Positions 1-7,455 of a stretch of DNA of 64,000 nt are shown here, piece by piece. Under the pieces are notes generated by a model that saw only the letters and a list, made by a program, of their open reading frames with translations, did no database searches and had not been told where the DNA came from. How positions within the stretch are numbered: the stretch's first letter is position 1; each line of letters begins with the position of its first letter. This stretch comes from Mucilaginibacter sp. OK098 (lineage in GTDB: Bacteria > Bacteroidota > Bacteroidia > Sphingobacteriales > Sphingobacteriaceae), in NCBI RefSeq assembly GCF_900142915.1, contig NZ_FRCM01000004.1, forward strand, positions 595,796 through 659,795. Direction: 5' to 3'. The position numbers and the translations under genes were made by a program.

Positions 1-52
1 TTAGTTTAATAGTATAATAGCTTTTATAAGTTATTAATAGCCTGAACGATAG

Positions 53-78
53 CCGGGAGTAAATTTGCCCCCTCCCGG
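53..78. other. Short inverted repeat downstream of the DUF4157 gene
   Basis: CCGGGAG and CTCCCGG pair across a 12-base loop just downstream of the minus-strand gene that ends at 110. There is no T-run on the minus-strand side, so it is at best a weak terminator or mRNA 3' stabiliser. Bases 1-52 are AT-rich and hold nothing I can name. Confidence 0.3.
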
Positions 79-109
79 AGAAGTTAGGTCCGTTAAAAAA
101 ATGTTTTAA

Positions 110-1654
110 TTATGGATGCGGTGTGCCCGGGTTGCCGCCGGTTGCCGCAGCTGACGGGAATACAGGTGGGGATGTAGACGGCGATTGGTAAGTTGCGGCT
201 GGTATTCCGGCACAACTAAAACGTGAGAAGTCCCGTGATGCGATAGATGCACTGATAGGCAAACTTAAGGCCGCAATCAGGTCGTTAGCCAGGGCATGGT
301 TGGTTTGATCAATGGAATGCCTTAGCCAAAATTTGAATACAGCCAGGTGCCCGGGATGTGGCTGTATTACCGAAGTAAAATAGGCAGAGATCCGTTGAAC
401 GGCTCTTGTTTTATCACTGGCTGATACGTCTGCTGCCACATAATATCCTAATAATGGTACATATTGCTGATAGTTAGAAATCAGGCAGTTTCCAGTTGTT
501 GTATTTTCCTGTATACTATAGCTTTTGTGAAACTCTCTTATAAATGAACTCGTCCATGCGTCTACTTCTGAAGCATTTCCCTGTAATGTACTGCCGGAAA
601 TATTCTGCCTTACATGATCAAACTCATGATTTAATGTATAAATAGTGCTGTAGTAATTTCCGCTATTGATAGCCAAGGAACCAAGTACAACATAACTGGT
701 GTTATTATGAAAAAAGGTATAACCGGCATCGTTACTAAGTAATCGCCCTCCTCTTCTTGCAGCCCTGGATGCCAGGTTTTCATCGAAATTTACCTTTGGA
801 TTGGAAGCGGTATAAGGCTCCAGATGAGCGGGATCGGGCGTACTGTCGGCACTGCTTTGAGCTGTTCTGTCAACAATAGTTACTGAAGAGCCCACTGCAG
901 ATTGGATTAGTGCCGCTTTAAGCGCCGGAGTGTTCGCATTGGTAACTTGTGTGCTCCAATCTGCGGGAGCGCCGGTTGCACCACCATGTTGTACGGATTG
1001 CCGCTGAATAGCCGGAGCATTTAAATTATTTTGCTGCAGCGTATGCGTTAATTCATGGGCCAGTAATTTCTTCCCACCCCCGGTATCGGGCCTGTATTGC
1101 CCTTGTCCAAACACTATATCATTTTGGTAGGTATAAGCAAAGGCCCCAAGATCCATTGCCGACTGATTAGCTTGTGAATCAGTATGTATTTTCACCTTAC
1201 TAAAATCATAGCCAAACCTGCTTTCCATAAACGACTGCGTATCTGTATCAATAGAATGGCCAGGAGATTTCAATGTTTCAGATACATTTGCTGATACAAA
1301 CGGAACCGAACTGCCGGATTCTTTTCTTTGCAAACCACCTTGCTCCTCTTCTTCACAGGATGCACATTTACGTTGAACAACAGGAGTATGGGAATGATTT
1401 TTTTGTAAAGGGCTATAGTGGTTCATTTGCACTATTTTTTCCGATACCACTTCAGCTTCCTGTTCATATTTATCCCCGGGACTATTTACCGTCAATTTGG
1501 GTTGTATAGTCGGTAGTTTTGGGGGATGAACCGCAATATTGCCAAAACCGGGTGCTAAATTGCCGTTACGCTGTGTAATGCCTAAAGCGGCTGACTTATC
1601 AAAGGTGGTGTCGGCGTTATTTGCCTGTTTTTGTTGCTGTATGAACGTGCGCAT
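110..1654 (-). CDS. DUF4157 (eCIS-core) protein with a second HExxH motif
   Basis: A 514-residue protein with no signal peptide. Residues about 125-208 form a DUF4157 domain, ending in the zincin-like motif HELTH (200-204), preceded by the usual disordered stretch with QPKLTV, EQEAE and a CASCEEEE patch (97-104). DUF4157 proteins are known from extracellular contractile injection system (eCIS) loci and from stand-alone polymorphic-toxin-like genes. The C-terminal half holds a second candidate metalloprotease site, HEFDH (343-347), with Glu363 about 16 residues on as a possible third ligand, so the protein may be a cargo or toxin with its own peptidase domain. No eCIS sheath, tube or baseplate gene is visible in the window. 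The gene stands alone, pointing out of the left edge. Family call firm; function inferred. Confidence 0.75.
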   Translation of the reverse strand: MRTFIQQQKQANNADTTFDKSAALGITQRNGNLAPGFGNIAVHPPKLPTIQPKLTVNSPGDKYEQEAEVVSEKIVQMNHYSPLQKNHSHTPVVQRKCASCEEEEQGGLQRKESGSSVPFVSANVSETLKSPGHSIDTDTQSFMESRFGYDFSKVKIHTDSQANQSAMDLGAFAYTYQNDIVFGQGQYRPDTGGGKKLLAHELTHTLQQNNLNAPAIQRQSVQHGGATGAPADWSTQVTNANTPALKAALIQSAVGSSVTIVDRTAQSSADSTPDPAHLEPYTASNPKVNFDENLASRAARRGGRLLSNDAGYTFFHNNTSYVVLGSLAINSGNYYSTIYTLNHEFDHVRQNISGSTLQGNASEVDAWTSSFIREFHKSYSIQENTTTGNCLISNYQQYVPLLGYYVAADVSASDKTRAVQRISAYFTSVIQPHPGHLAVFKFWLRHSIDQTNHALANDLIAALSLPISASIASRDFSRFSCAGIPAATYQSPSTSPPVFPSAAATGGNPGTPHP

Positions 1655-1882
1655 AATAAATCAATAAGGTGATAGGTGATATTTTGCAAAAAGCACTGAA
1701 TAAAAAGCTTGTTTTTATTCCCGATTCAAAATTCTGTTCCAGAAAAGTTAAGGTGGAATCAAGTTATGAACAATTATTTAAAGATGCAAGCATTTAAAGC
1801 TTAATATTATGCGCTGAGTTTTATGCTTTGAAAAAAAGTATTTCAGGCGATAAAAAAGAAATGTCGCCTGCAAAAATTAAAC

Positions 1883-1920
1883 ATAAAAAAAAGCCGTATC
1901 GAAATTCAATCCGATACGGC
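1883..1920 (-). terminator. Rho-independent terminator of the pfkA-gapA operon
   Basis: A 9-bp perfect stem, GCCGTATCG (1893-1901) with CGATACGGC (1912-1920), is followed on the minus strand by an eight-base T-run (A's at 1885-1892 on the plus strand). It lies 30 bases beyond the gapA stop codon, in the right orientation. Confidence 0.85.
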
Positions 1921-1950
1921 CTCTTATATTATAAGAAATTAAAGCTTGTA

Positions 1951-2946
1951 TTAAACTTTAGCTAATTCCTGAACAAGGTCAATCAATTTGTTTGAATAAC
2001 CCCATTCGTTATCATACCATGATACTACTTTAACAAAGTGATCATTCAAAGCAATACCTGCTTTTGCATCAAAAATTGATGTGCGTGCATCGCCTTTAAA
2101 ATCCTCAGAAACCACATCATCCTCAGTGTAGCCTAAAATGCCTTTTAACTCACCTTCTGATGCTGTTTTCATGGCAGCTTTGATCTCTTCGTAGCTAGCG
2201 CCTTTTTTCAGACGAACGGTTAAATCAACAACAGAAACGTCGGCAACCGGAACCCGGAATGACATACCTGTTAACTTGCCTTTCAACTCAGGGATAACCA
2301 AAGTAACCGCTTTAGCAGCACCTGTTGATGAAGGGATGATGTTCTGGTAAGCGCCGCGGCCACCTCTCCAGTCTTTAGCCGATGGGCTGTCAACTGTTTT
2401 TTGAGTAGCTGTAACAGCGTGTACAGTGCTCATTAAGCCTTCTTCAATACCAAAGCTATCATTCAATACCTTAGCGATAGGCGCAAGGCAATTGGTAGTA
2501 CATGATGCGTTTGATACGATGGTATGCGCAGCTGTTAATAATTTATTGTTAACACCCATTACAAAAGTAGGGGTATCATCCTTTGCAGGGGCGCTCATTA
2601 CAACTTTTTTAGCGCCGGCATCAATATGTTTTTGGGCTGTTTCAAGGGTTAGGAACAAGCCTGTTGATTCAATAATAATTTCTGCGCCAACTTCATTCCA
2701 TTTTAAGTTTGCAGGGTCTCTTTCGGCAGTTACACGGATAGTTTTACCGTTTACCACCAAATGACCGCCTTCAACAGCAATAGTGCCTTTGAACGGACCG
2801 TGAGTTGAATCGTATTTTAACATGTAAGCCATGTAATCAGGCTCAACAAGGTCATTAATACCAACAACTTCAATGTCGGGTCTTTCAATTGCAGCTCTGA
2901 ATGCCAGGCGGCCAATACGGCCGAAACCGTTAATTCCTATTTTCAT
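1951..2946 (-). CDS. gapA: Glyceraldehyde-3-phosphate dehydrogenase, type I
   Basis: Converts glyceraldehyde-3-phosphate, NAD+ and phosphate to 1,3-bisphosphoglycerate in the cytoplasm. The 331 residues match the usual length. Visible are the N-terminal Rossmann motif GINGFGRIG, Asp32 after the second strand (the NAD-type residue), the catalytic motif SNASCTTNC with Cys149, and the C-terminal WYDNEWGYS. It is the last gene of a tight operon: 7 bases separate it from the degenerate BadF gene upstream, which is 5 bases from pfkA, and a strong terminator follows. Cotranscription with phosphofructokinase fits a glycolytic unit. Confidence 0.97.
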   Translation of the reverse strand: MKIGINGFGRIGRLAFRAAIERPDIEVVGINDLVEPDYMAYMLKYDSTHGPFKGTIAVEGGHLVVNGKTIRVTAERDPANLKWNEVGAEIIIESTGLFLTLETAQKHIDAGAKKVVMSAPAKDDTPTFVMGVNNKLLTAAHTIVSNASCTTNCLAPIAKVLNDSFGIEEGLMSTVHAVTATQKTVDSPSAKDWRGGRGAYQNIIPSSTGAAKAVTLVIPELKGKLTGMSFRVPVADVSVVDLTVRLKKGASYEEIKAAMKTASEGELKGILGYTEDDVVSEDFKGDARTSIFDAKAGIALNDHFVKVVSWYDNEWGYSNKLIDLVQELAKV

Positions 2947-2953
2947 GATTTTT

Positions 2954-3802
2954 TTAATTTTTACTTGAATAGTACGTTAATAAATTGTTTATGGGTTCTT
3001 TAATTATGGTTGCAATTTTAAGATTTGCATCGGCAGCAGCCTCATGTAAAAGATTTTGAAACCCCGCTGCAACAGAGCCCGCAAAATACAAAAAAGCTTC
3101 GGGATGTTCATCATGCAGTGGTAATAAATAGGTATGCATCAACTTATCAAAGCCATTTTTTATAATGCTTTTAATATAGCTGTCTTCCTGGTTATCAATA
3201 TAAAACTCGGTAAATGAGCTTAAGTATACAGCAGGCTGCTTTTGCCTGTAAATTTTTTCGAGCAGGGTTTTACGCTCCGGATCATACCGCTGAACAAACT
3301 TTTTCCGGATGTTTTCAGGAAGCGTTTCATTCATATATCCTTTAACCAATTCCCTGCCCAGCCAATTGCCTGATCCTTCATCGGCCAAAATATAACCAAG
3401 GCCGTAATTGTTCGGCTTTACCTTTTTGCCGTCGTACCAGGCCGCATTCGAGCCGCTGCCAATTATGCTTATTATCCCGGGCGAGTTTTTACAACAGGCT
3501 ATAGCCGCTGCAGTAATATCGTGCTCAACGGTTACTTTCCCAAATTTAAAAAATACCGAAAATGCGTTATGCACCGTGTTTTTAAGCTCGGTAGAGAAAG
3601 AGCCCGCGCCAAAGAAATAGATCCGTTTTATTTCTTCGGCATGATGAATAAGGTTAATGTTTTTATTTAACAGCTGGATGATCTGTTTTTCATCGTTAAA
3701 ATAGGGGTTTATGCCACCGGTTTTAAAAGAAGCAATGGTCCTGTCCTTATCGAACAATCGCCATTCGGCATAATTTGATCCGCTATATACAACTGCAGTC
3801 AT
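2954..3802 (-). CDS. BadF/BadG-family kinase homologue with degenerate nucleotide-binding loop
   Basis: 282 residues of the BadF/BadG/BcrA/BcrD ASKHA family (N-acetylglucosamine-kinase-like). It resembles the intact paralogue at 5805-6662 along its length, for example GINPYF versus GYNPYF, FGAGS versus YGAGC, GSGSNAAWYDGK versus GTGTNTCIYDGK, and ADEGSG versus GDEGSG. The phosphate-1 loop, which is DGGSTKT in the paralogue, reads here YSGSNYA: the Asp, Thr and Lys are all gone. That loop binds ATP phosphates and metal, so kinase activity is doubtful. It sits between pfkA and gapA with gaps of 5 and 7 bases, so it is cotranscribed and under selection to stay open. A sensor or allosteric partner role in glycolysis is an inference. 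Confidence 0.8.
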   Translation of the reverse strand: MTAVVYSGSNYAEWRLFDKDRTIASFKTGGINPYFNDEKQIIQLLNKNINLIHHAEEIKRIYFFGAGSFSTELKNTVHNAFSVFFKFGKVTVEHDITAAAIACCKNSPGIISIIGSGSNAAWYDGKKVKPNNYGLGYILADEGSGNWLGRELVKGYMNETLPENIRKKFVQRYDPERKTLLEKIYRQKQPAVYLSSFTEFYIDNQEDSYIKSIIKNGFDKLMHTYLLPLHDEHPEAFLYFAGSVAAGFQNLLHEAAADANLKIATIIKEPINNLLTYYSSKN

Positions 3803-3807
3803 TTATT

Positions 3808-4794
3808 TTATATAGAAAGTATTTCAGCCATCAGCATCAGATCTTCTTCCAGTTTAAATGTATGTTGATTAAGTGCCTCTTCAAGGCTTGTTATTTTTAT
3901 GTGGTTAGCTTCAAGGCCAACCATCATTTGCGATTCGCCGCTAAGTAACGCATTTACTGCCGCAAATCCCAACCTGCTTCCCAATATCCTGTCAAATGCC
4001 GACGGGCTGCCACCACGCTGCAGGTGGCCTAGTATGGTAACCTTTACATCGTATGTCTTTATTTCTTTCTGTACTTTTTTGGCAATGTCATAAGCGCCAC
4101 CGTTTTTATCACCCTCGGCAACAATAACTATGCTTGATGATTTTTTATTTAACGAGCCGTTTTTAAGGTTCTCTATCAGGTCGTCAATTGCTGTAGCTTT
4201 TTCGGGGAGCATTATAGCTTCTGCACCGCATGAGATGCCTGCGCGCAGGGCAATAGCGCCTGAATCGCGACCCATAACCTCAACAAAAAATAAACGGTCG
4301 TGCGCATCTGCCGTATCGCGGATTTTGTCTATTGCTTCAATTACCGTATTGGTGGCCGTATCAAAACCAAGGGTATAGGTTGATCCGTAAAGGTCGTTAT
4401 CGATAGTTCCGGGTACGCCCATAACGGCAATATCAGGGTACTTTTTCGAAAAACGGAGGGCGCCGGTAAACGTTCCGTCGCCGCCAATAACCACCAAAGC
4501 GTCAATTCCGCGCTTTTTTAGGTTCTGATAAGCAGTTTCCATCCCCTCGTCTGACCGGAAAGGCAAACAACGGGCAGTTTTTAAAATGGTGCCGCCTAAA
4601 TTTAATATATTACTTACCGAGCGGGCCTCCATGTCATACATATCATCCTCAATAAGTCCTTGATAACCACGGCGTATGCCAACAACTTGTAACTTATTAT
4701 AGATAGCTGTTCGTACTACTGATCGGATACAAGGGTTCATTCCCGGAGCATCACCACCCGATGTTAAAACCGCGAGTTTTGATATTTTATGCAT
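3808..4794 (-). CDS. pfkA: ATP-dependent 6-phosphofructokinase
   Basis: Phosphorylates fructose-6-phosphate to fructose-1,6-bisphosphate. The 328 residues have the standard bacterial length and motifs: TSGGDAPGMN at 11-20, RRGYQGL, IGGDGT at 103-108 (GGDG, the ATP-type rather than the GGDD of PPi enzymes), GTIDNDL with catalytic Asp132, MGRDSGAIAL, and the substrate motif GHLQRGGSPS. It opens the pfkA - BadF-like - gapA operon. The 124-base intergenic region shared with the divergent NUDIX-type regulator contains a perfect palindrome at 4827-4841 and a minus-strand TATCTTCG (plus 4818-4825) that resembles the -7 box, suggesting direct repression. Confidence 0.96.
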   Translation of the reverse strand: MHKISKLAVLTSGGDAPGMNPCIRSVVRTAIYNKLQVVGIRRGYQGLIEDDMYDMEARSVSNILNLGGTILKTARCLPFRSDEGMETAYQNLKKRGIDALVVIGGDGTFTGALRFSKKYPDIAVMGVPGTIDNDLYGSTYTLGFDTATNTVIEAIDKIRDTADAHDRLFFVEVMGRDSGAIALRAGISCGAEAIMLPEKATAIDDLIENLKNGSLNKKSSSIVIVAEGDKNGGAYDIAKKVQKEIKTYDVKVTILGHLQRGGSPSAFDRILGSRLGFAAVNALLSGESQMMVGLEANHIKITSLEEALNQHTFKLEEDLMLMAEILSI

Positions 4795-4826
4795 TTTTAG
4801 AATTAATTTGGAGGTACGAAGATACT

Positions 4827-4841
4827 GTGTAAAATTTACAC
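4827..4841. promoter_or_regulatory. Candidate operator palindrome in the pfkA / regulator intergenic region
   Basis: GTGTAAA-A-TTTACAC is a perfect 7-bp inverted repeat around one central base. It lies directly upstream of a likely pfkA -7 box (TATCTTCG on the minus strand, plus 4818-4825), so a protein bound here would cover the promoter. The adjacent divergent NUDIX-winged-helix regulator is the obvious candidate to bind it; this link is inferred. Confidence 0.6.
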
Positions 4842-4918
4842 CTTTAAATTTAATTTTTTTTTTTACATTAGCGCTTAACCAATTAACTTTAAAAATTATT
4901 CCCTAAAATTTATCAGGT

Positions 4919-5614
4919 TTGGAAATTACACTGCCTACATTTAATTCAGTATTTTCAATCGATTGCGTAATATTCGGTTTTGAAGCCGGCGAGCTAAAGA
5001 TATTACTAATTGAGAGAAACCAGGAGCCTTTTAAAGATTGGCTTGCATTACCCGGCTACATTGTTGAGCAGGATGAAAGTATTGACGATGCTGCCGAACG
5101 TATTTTGTACGAGCTTACCGGCTTGCGCGATCTGCATATGCAGCAGTTTCACACGTTCGGCGAGGTTAACCGACACCCTCAAGGACGTGTAATAACGGTT
5201 GCTTACTATGCTTTGATCCGCATTAACGGGCAAAAGGACTTAAGGCCGATTACGCAATACGCCCGTAAGGCCTTTTGGCACCCGGTTAGTGAGCTGCCTA
5301 AGCTGGCATTTGATCACTCCGAGATCTTTGAAACGGGTTTTAATAAGATTCGCCGCCGCTTAAACTATCAGCCTATTGCTTTTGAGCTGCTGCCTGAAAA
5401 ATTTACGCTTACGCAGCTGCAATCCCTTTACGAAGCGGTTTTAAACAAAAAGCTGGATAAAAGGAATTTCAGAAAGAAAATGCTGAGCTATGGATTTTTA
5501 AAAGAGCTTGACGAAAAACAAAAAGGCGTATCATACCGCGCCGCAAAACTCTACAAGTTCGACCGCCGTAAATACGCGAAGATCTTTAATAATGAGTTGA
5601 ACCTGGATAAGTGA
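4919..5614 (+). CDS. NUDIX-like transcriptional regulator with C-terminal winged helix (NrtR/AraR type)
   Basis: 231 residues: a NUDIX-fold domain (about 10-145) and a C-terminal winged-helix segment (about 155-225, with FTLTQLQSLYEAVL and RNFRKKML). This is the architecture of NrtR and of the Bacteroides arabinose regulator AraR, where the NUDIX domain binds an effector. The Nudix box here reads GYIVEQDE...RILYELTGL: the REuxEE core has become RILYEL, losing two of the glutamates that hold catalytic metal, so it is probably a sensor and not a hydrolase. The only in-frame start is TTG at 4919. It is divergent from pfkA across a palindrome-bearing promoter and may control the glycolytic operon and itself. 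The effector is unknown. Confidence 0.82.
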   Translation: MEITLPTFNSVFSIDCVIFGFEAGELKILLIERNQEPFKDWLALPGYIVEQDESIDDAAERILYELTGLRDLHMQQFHTFGEVNRHPQGRVITVAYYALIRINGQKDLRPITQYARKAFWHPVSELPKLAFDHSEIFETGFNKIRRRLNYQPIAFELLPEKFTLTQLQSLYEAVLNKKLDKRNFRKKMLSYGFLKELDEKQKGVSYRAAKLYKFDRRKYAKIFNNELNLDK

Positions 5615-5723
5615 GGGGAAGAGAGAGGCAAGAGGTCAAGAGTCAGGAATCAAGAAGTTAAGAGCTAAGATTGGAAGACTTTTAAAAGGAATAACCAATA
5701 AATCTCAAAATTCATAAAAGTAA

Positions 5724-5755
5724 AAAGCCGAAAAAGTTAATTCTTCTTCGGCTTT
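5724..5755. terminator. Bidirectional terminator
   Basis: AAAGCCGAA (5724-5732) pairs with TTCGGCTTT (5747-5755); A-rich and T-rich flanks serve both strands. It lies between the convergent regulator gene (ends 5614) and the BadF-type kinase gene (ends 5805). Confidence 0.8.
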
Positions 5756-5804
5756 CTTTTTATGTCTTGATTCTTGACTTCTTGAATCTTGATTCTTTCC
5801 CCAG

Positions 5805-6662
5805 CTACAACTGATGCGCCATCTCCAAATGGAACTTCACCAGGTTATCTATAGGCGAGCGGATAATGTTACCTACAACCATTCCGTTTTCAATTACCAG
5901 TTCTTCCAGTACATTACGGAAGTTGTAACCAACAGAACCGATGCAGTTAAATGAATATTTTTGATAATCGGGATAATGGGTTACCAGGTTGCGGAAGAAA
6001 TCTTCGAACGAGGTGCGCACCAAATTTCTTGAGTATTCAATATGTACGTTGTTATCGTAAACAAACTTGCTGAAGCTTGCGCAGAAACGATTGGCGCGGG
6101 GCTGGGTATAAACCTGCTCGTTCACGTCATCGGGTGTAAGCTTGTAGGTTTCCCAAAACAGGTTGCGCACAGGCTCGGGCATGTAGCCGCGTAAATAATC
6201 GGTTAATAGCTTTTTGCCGATGTAGCATCCGCTGCCTTCGTCGCCTAAAATGTAAGCGCCGGAGTCGATGTTCATTATAACATCTTTACCATCATAAATG
6301 CAGGTGTTTGTTCCGGTACCCAATATGGCGGCAAAGCCTTCATTGTTACCTAACAGGGCACGGGCTGCTGCAAGCAGGTCATGGCCTATATTAACCTTTG
6401 ATTTGGTAAAAACCGCCTGCATGGCTTCTTTAACAATGTTGCGCATCTCATCGGTTGAGCAACCTGCGCCATAATAGTTAACTTCGGTTATCAGGTCTTT
6501 TTCAAGATCTGTTGGCAGGCTTTCGTTTAATGATTGGATAATGTACTCCTTACTTGAAAAATAAGGGTTGTAACCTTCTGTGTTAAAGTATACTTTTTTT
6601 CCTTCTTCGGTAACCAGACACCAGTTTGTTTTAGTAGAGCCACCGTCCGCAATTATGATCAT
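5805..6662 (-). CDS. BadF/BadG-family ATPase, probable N-acetylglucosamine kinase
   Basis: 285-residue ASKHA-fold kinase, cytoplasmic. It has an intact phosphate-1 loop DGGSTKT (6-12), GTGTNTCIYDG in the middle, and GDEGSGCYIG as the phosphate-2/adenosine region. Family members phosphorylate amino sugars such as N-acetylglucosamine, used in cell-wall recycling or chitin use; the exact substrate cannot be read from sequence. Monocistronic, separated from the divergent tRNA-Arg by about 500 bases. It is the intact counterpart of the degenerate copy at 2954-3802. Confidence 0.85.
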   Translation of the reverse strand: MIIIADGGSTKTNWCLVTEEGKKVYFNTEGYNPYFSSKEYIIQSLNESLPTDLEKDLITEVNYYGAGCSTDEMRNIVKEAMQAVFTKSKVNIGHDLLAAARALLGNNEGFAAILGTGTNTCIYDGKDVIMNIDSGAYILGDEGSGCYIGKKLLTDYLRGYMPEPVRNLFWETYKLTPDDVNEQVYTQPRANRFCASFSKFVYDNNVHIEYSRNLVRTSFEDFFRNLVTHYPDYQKYSFNCIGSVGYNFRNVLEELVIENGMVVGNIIRSPIDNLVKFHLEMAHQL

Positions 6663-7069
6663 AAATAAGTTTATTTTAGAAAAATCGGTTAAAAGTATGA
6701 TTTACTTATTGTAAATAAAACACTTTACCTTTTTAAAAAGTAAAAATGTTCATTTTAAATTAACGTTGTGTTCTTTTTACAATTTCCGGACATGTTATTG
6801 CCCCCGTAAATCAGTACAAATAATAAGTACGTTTATTAAATCAGCTACTTGTTTTAAAATATAAATGTATTGCTTTATGAGGCAATTGGTTTATAATTGT
6901 TTGCAATTATATATATAATTTAACAAATATTAGTAAGCAATGGTTTGATTATTAATGTAAATGACAAATTAATATTGTTATGCTATATATAAGATGGATT
7001 AAATTGGAGTTTAAAAAGTTTTGAAACACACACTGTGCAAAACTGTATATAATTAAGAAAATGTTCCAT
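6663..7069. other. AT-rich intergenic region, no gene seen
   Basis: About 400 very AT-rich bases between the kinase start and the tRNA promoter. I see no coding potential. Near the kinase start there are inverted half-sites, TTTACcTTTTT/AAAAAGTAAA (6724-6744), and a GTAAA...TTTAC pair just before it, loosely like the TTTACAC half-site of the pfkA palindrome; it may hold the kinase promoter and operator. Confidence 0.4.
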
Positions 7070-7100
7070 TTGATTTTTCAGGCAGTTTTTTGCATATTTG
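7070..7100 (+). promoter_or_regulatory. tRNA-Arg promoter
   Basis: TTG (7070-7072) and CATATTTG (7093-7100) are separated by 20 bases, matching the Bacteroidota -33 TTG / -7 TAnnTTTG pattern with one mismatch. It lies 70 bases upstream of the mature tRNA. Confidence 0.6.
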
Positions 7101-7114
7101 CACCGCGAAATCGT

Positions 7115-7148
7115 AATAACCGCATGCAGGAGGTTCGAAACTCCGTTA
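7115..7148 (+). other. Structured leader resembling a tRNA T-arm plus acceptor remnant
   Basis: ATAAC (7115-7119) can pair with GTTAT (7144-7148), and inside it GGAG-GTTCGAAA-CTCC forms a hairpin whose loop carries the universal T-loop GTTCGAA. The T-arm directly abuts the outer stem as in a tRNA, but D-arm and anticodon arm are missing. Either a decayed tRNA gene or a processing leader. Confidence 0.35.
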
Positions 7149-7170
7149 TGAAACTTATGAAATTGCAGAT

Positions 7171-7244
7171 GGTCCTATAGCTCAGCTGGATAGAGCAACA
7201 GATTTCTAATCTGTAGGTCTCTGGTTCGAATCCAGATGGGATCA
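7171..7244 (+). tRNA. tRNA-Arg (anticodon UCU)
   Basis: Cloverleaf folds by eye: acceptor GGTCCTA with TGGGATC (two G-T pairs), D-arm GCTCAGCTGGATAGAGC, anticodon stem ACAGA/TCTGT with loop TTTCTAA (anticodon TCT at 7205-7207, reading AGA), T-arm with loop TTCGAAT, discriminator A at 7244. CCA is not encoded. Confidence 0.96.
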
Positions 7245-7252
7245 CGTTAAAG

Positions 7253-7281
7253 AAGCAAGTCAGTTACGGCTTGCTTTTTTT
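7253..7281 (+). terminator. tRNA-Arg terminator
   Basis: AAGCAAG (7253-7259) pairs with CTTGCTT (7270-7276), followed by a T-run. A near copy of this hairpin, with a piece of tRNA 3' end before it, recurs at 8496-8545. Confidence 0.88.
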
Positions 7282-7455
7282 ATGGCATGTTGAATTGAAA
7301 AAATAGGATTTCATGCTATAGCAAGATTGAAATTGCTAAATAATAAAGACTATTTCTTTCTATCACTTTTAGGAAAAATAAATTATATTTAACCATTAAA
7401 CCTTATCACGGACAATCCGGCCTATAATCCTAAAATCACATAATCTATAAATAAA

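Noticed and set aside
110..1654. Full contractile injection system locus
   Set aside because: Only the DUF4157 protein is seen; no sheath, tube, spike, baseplate or AAA+ chaperone gene follows in the window.
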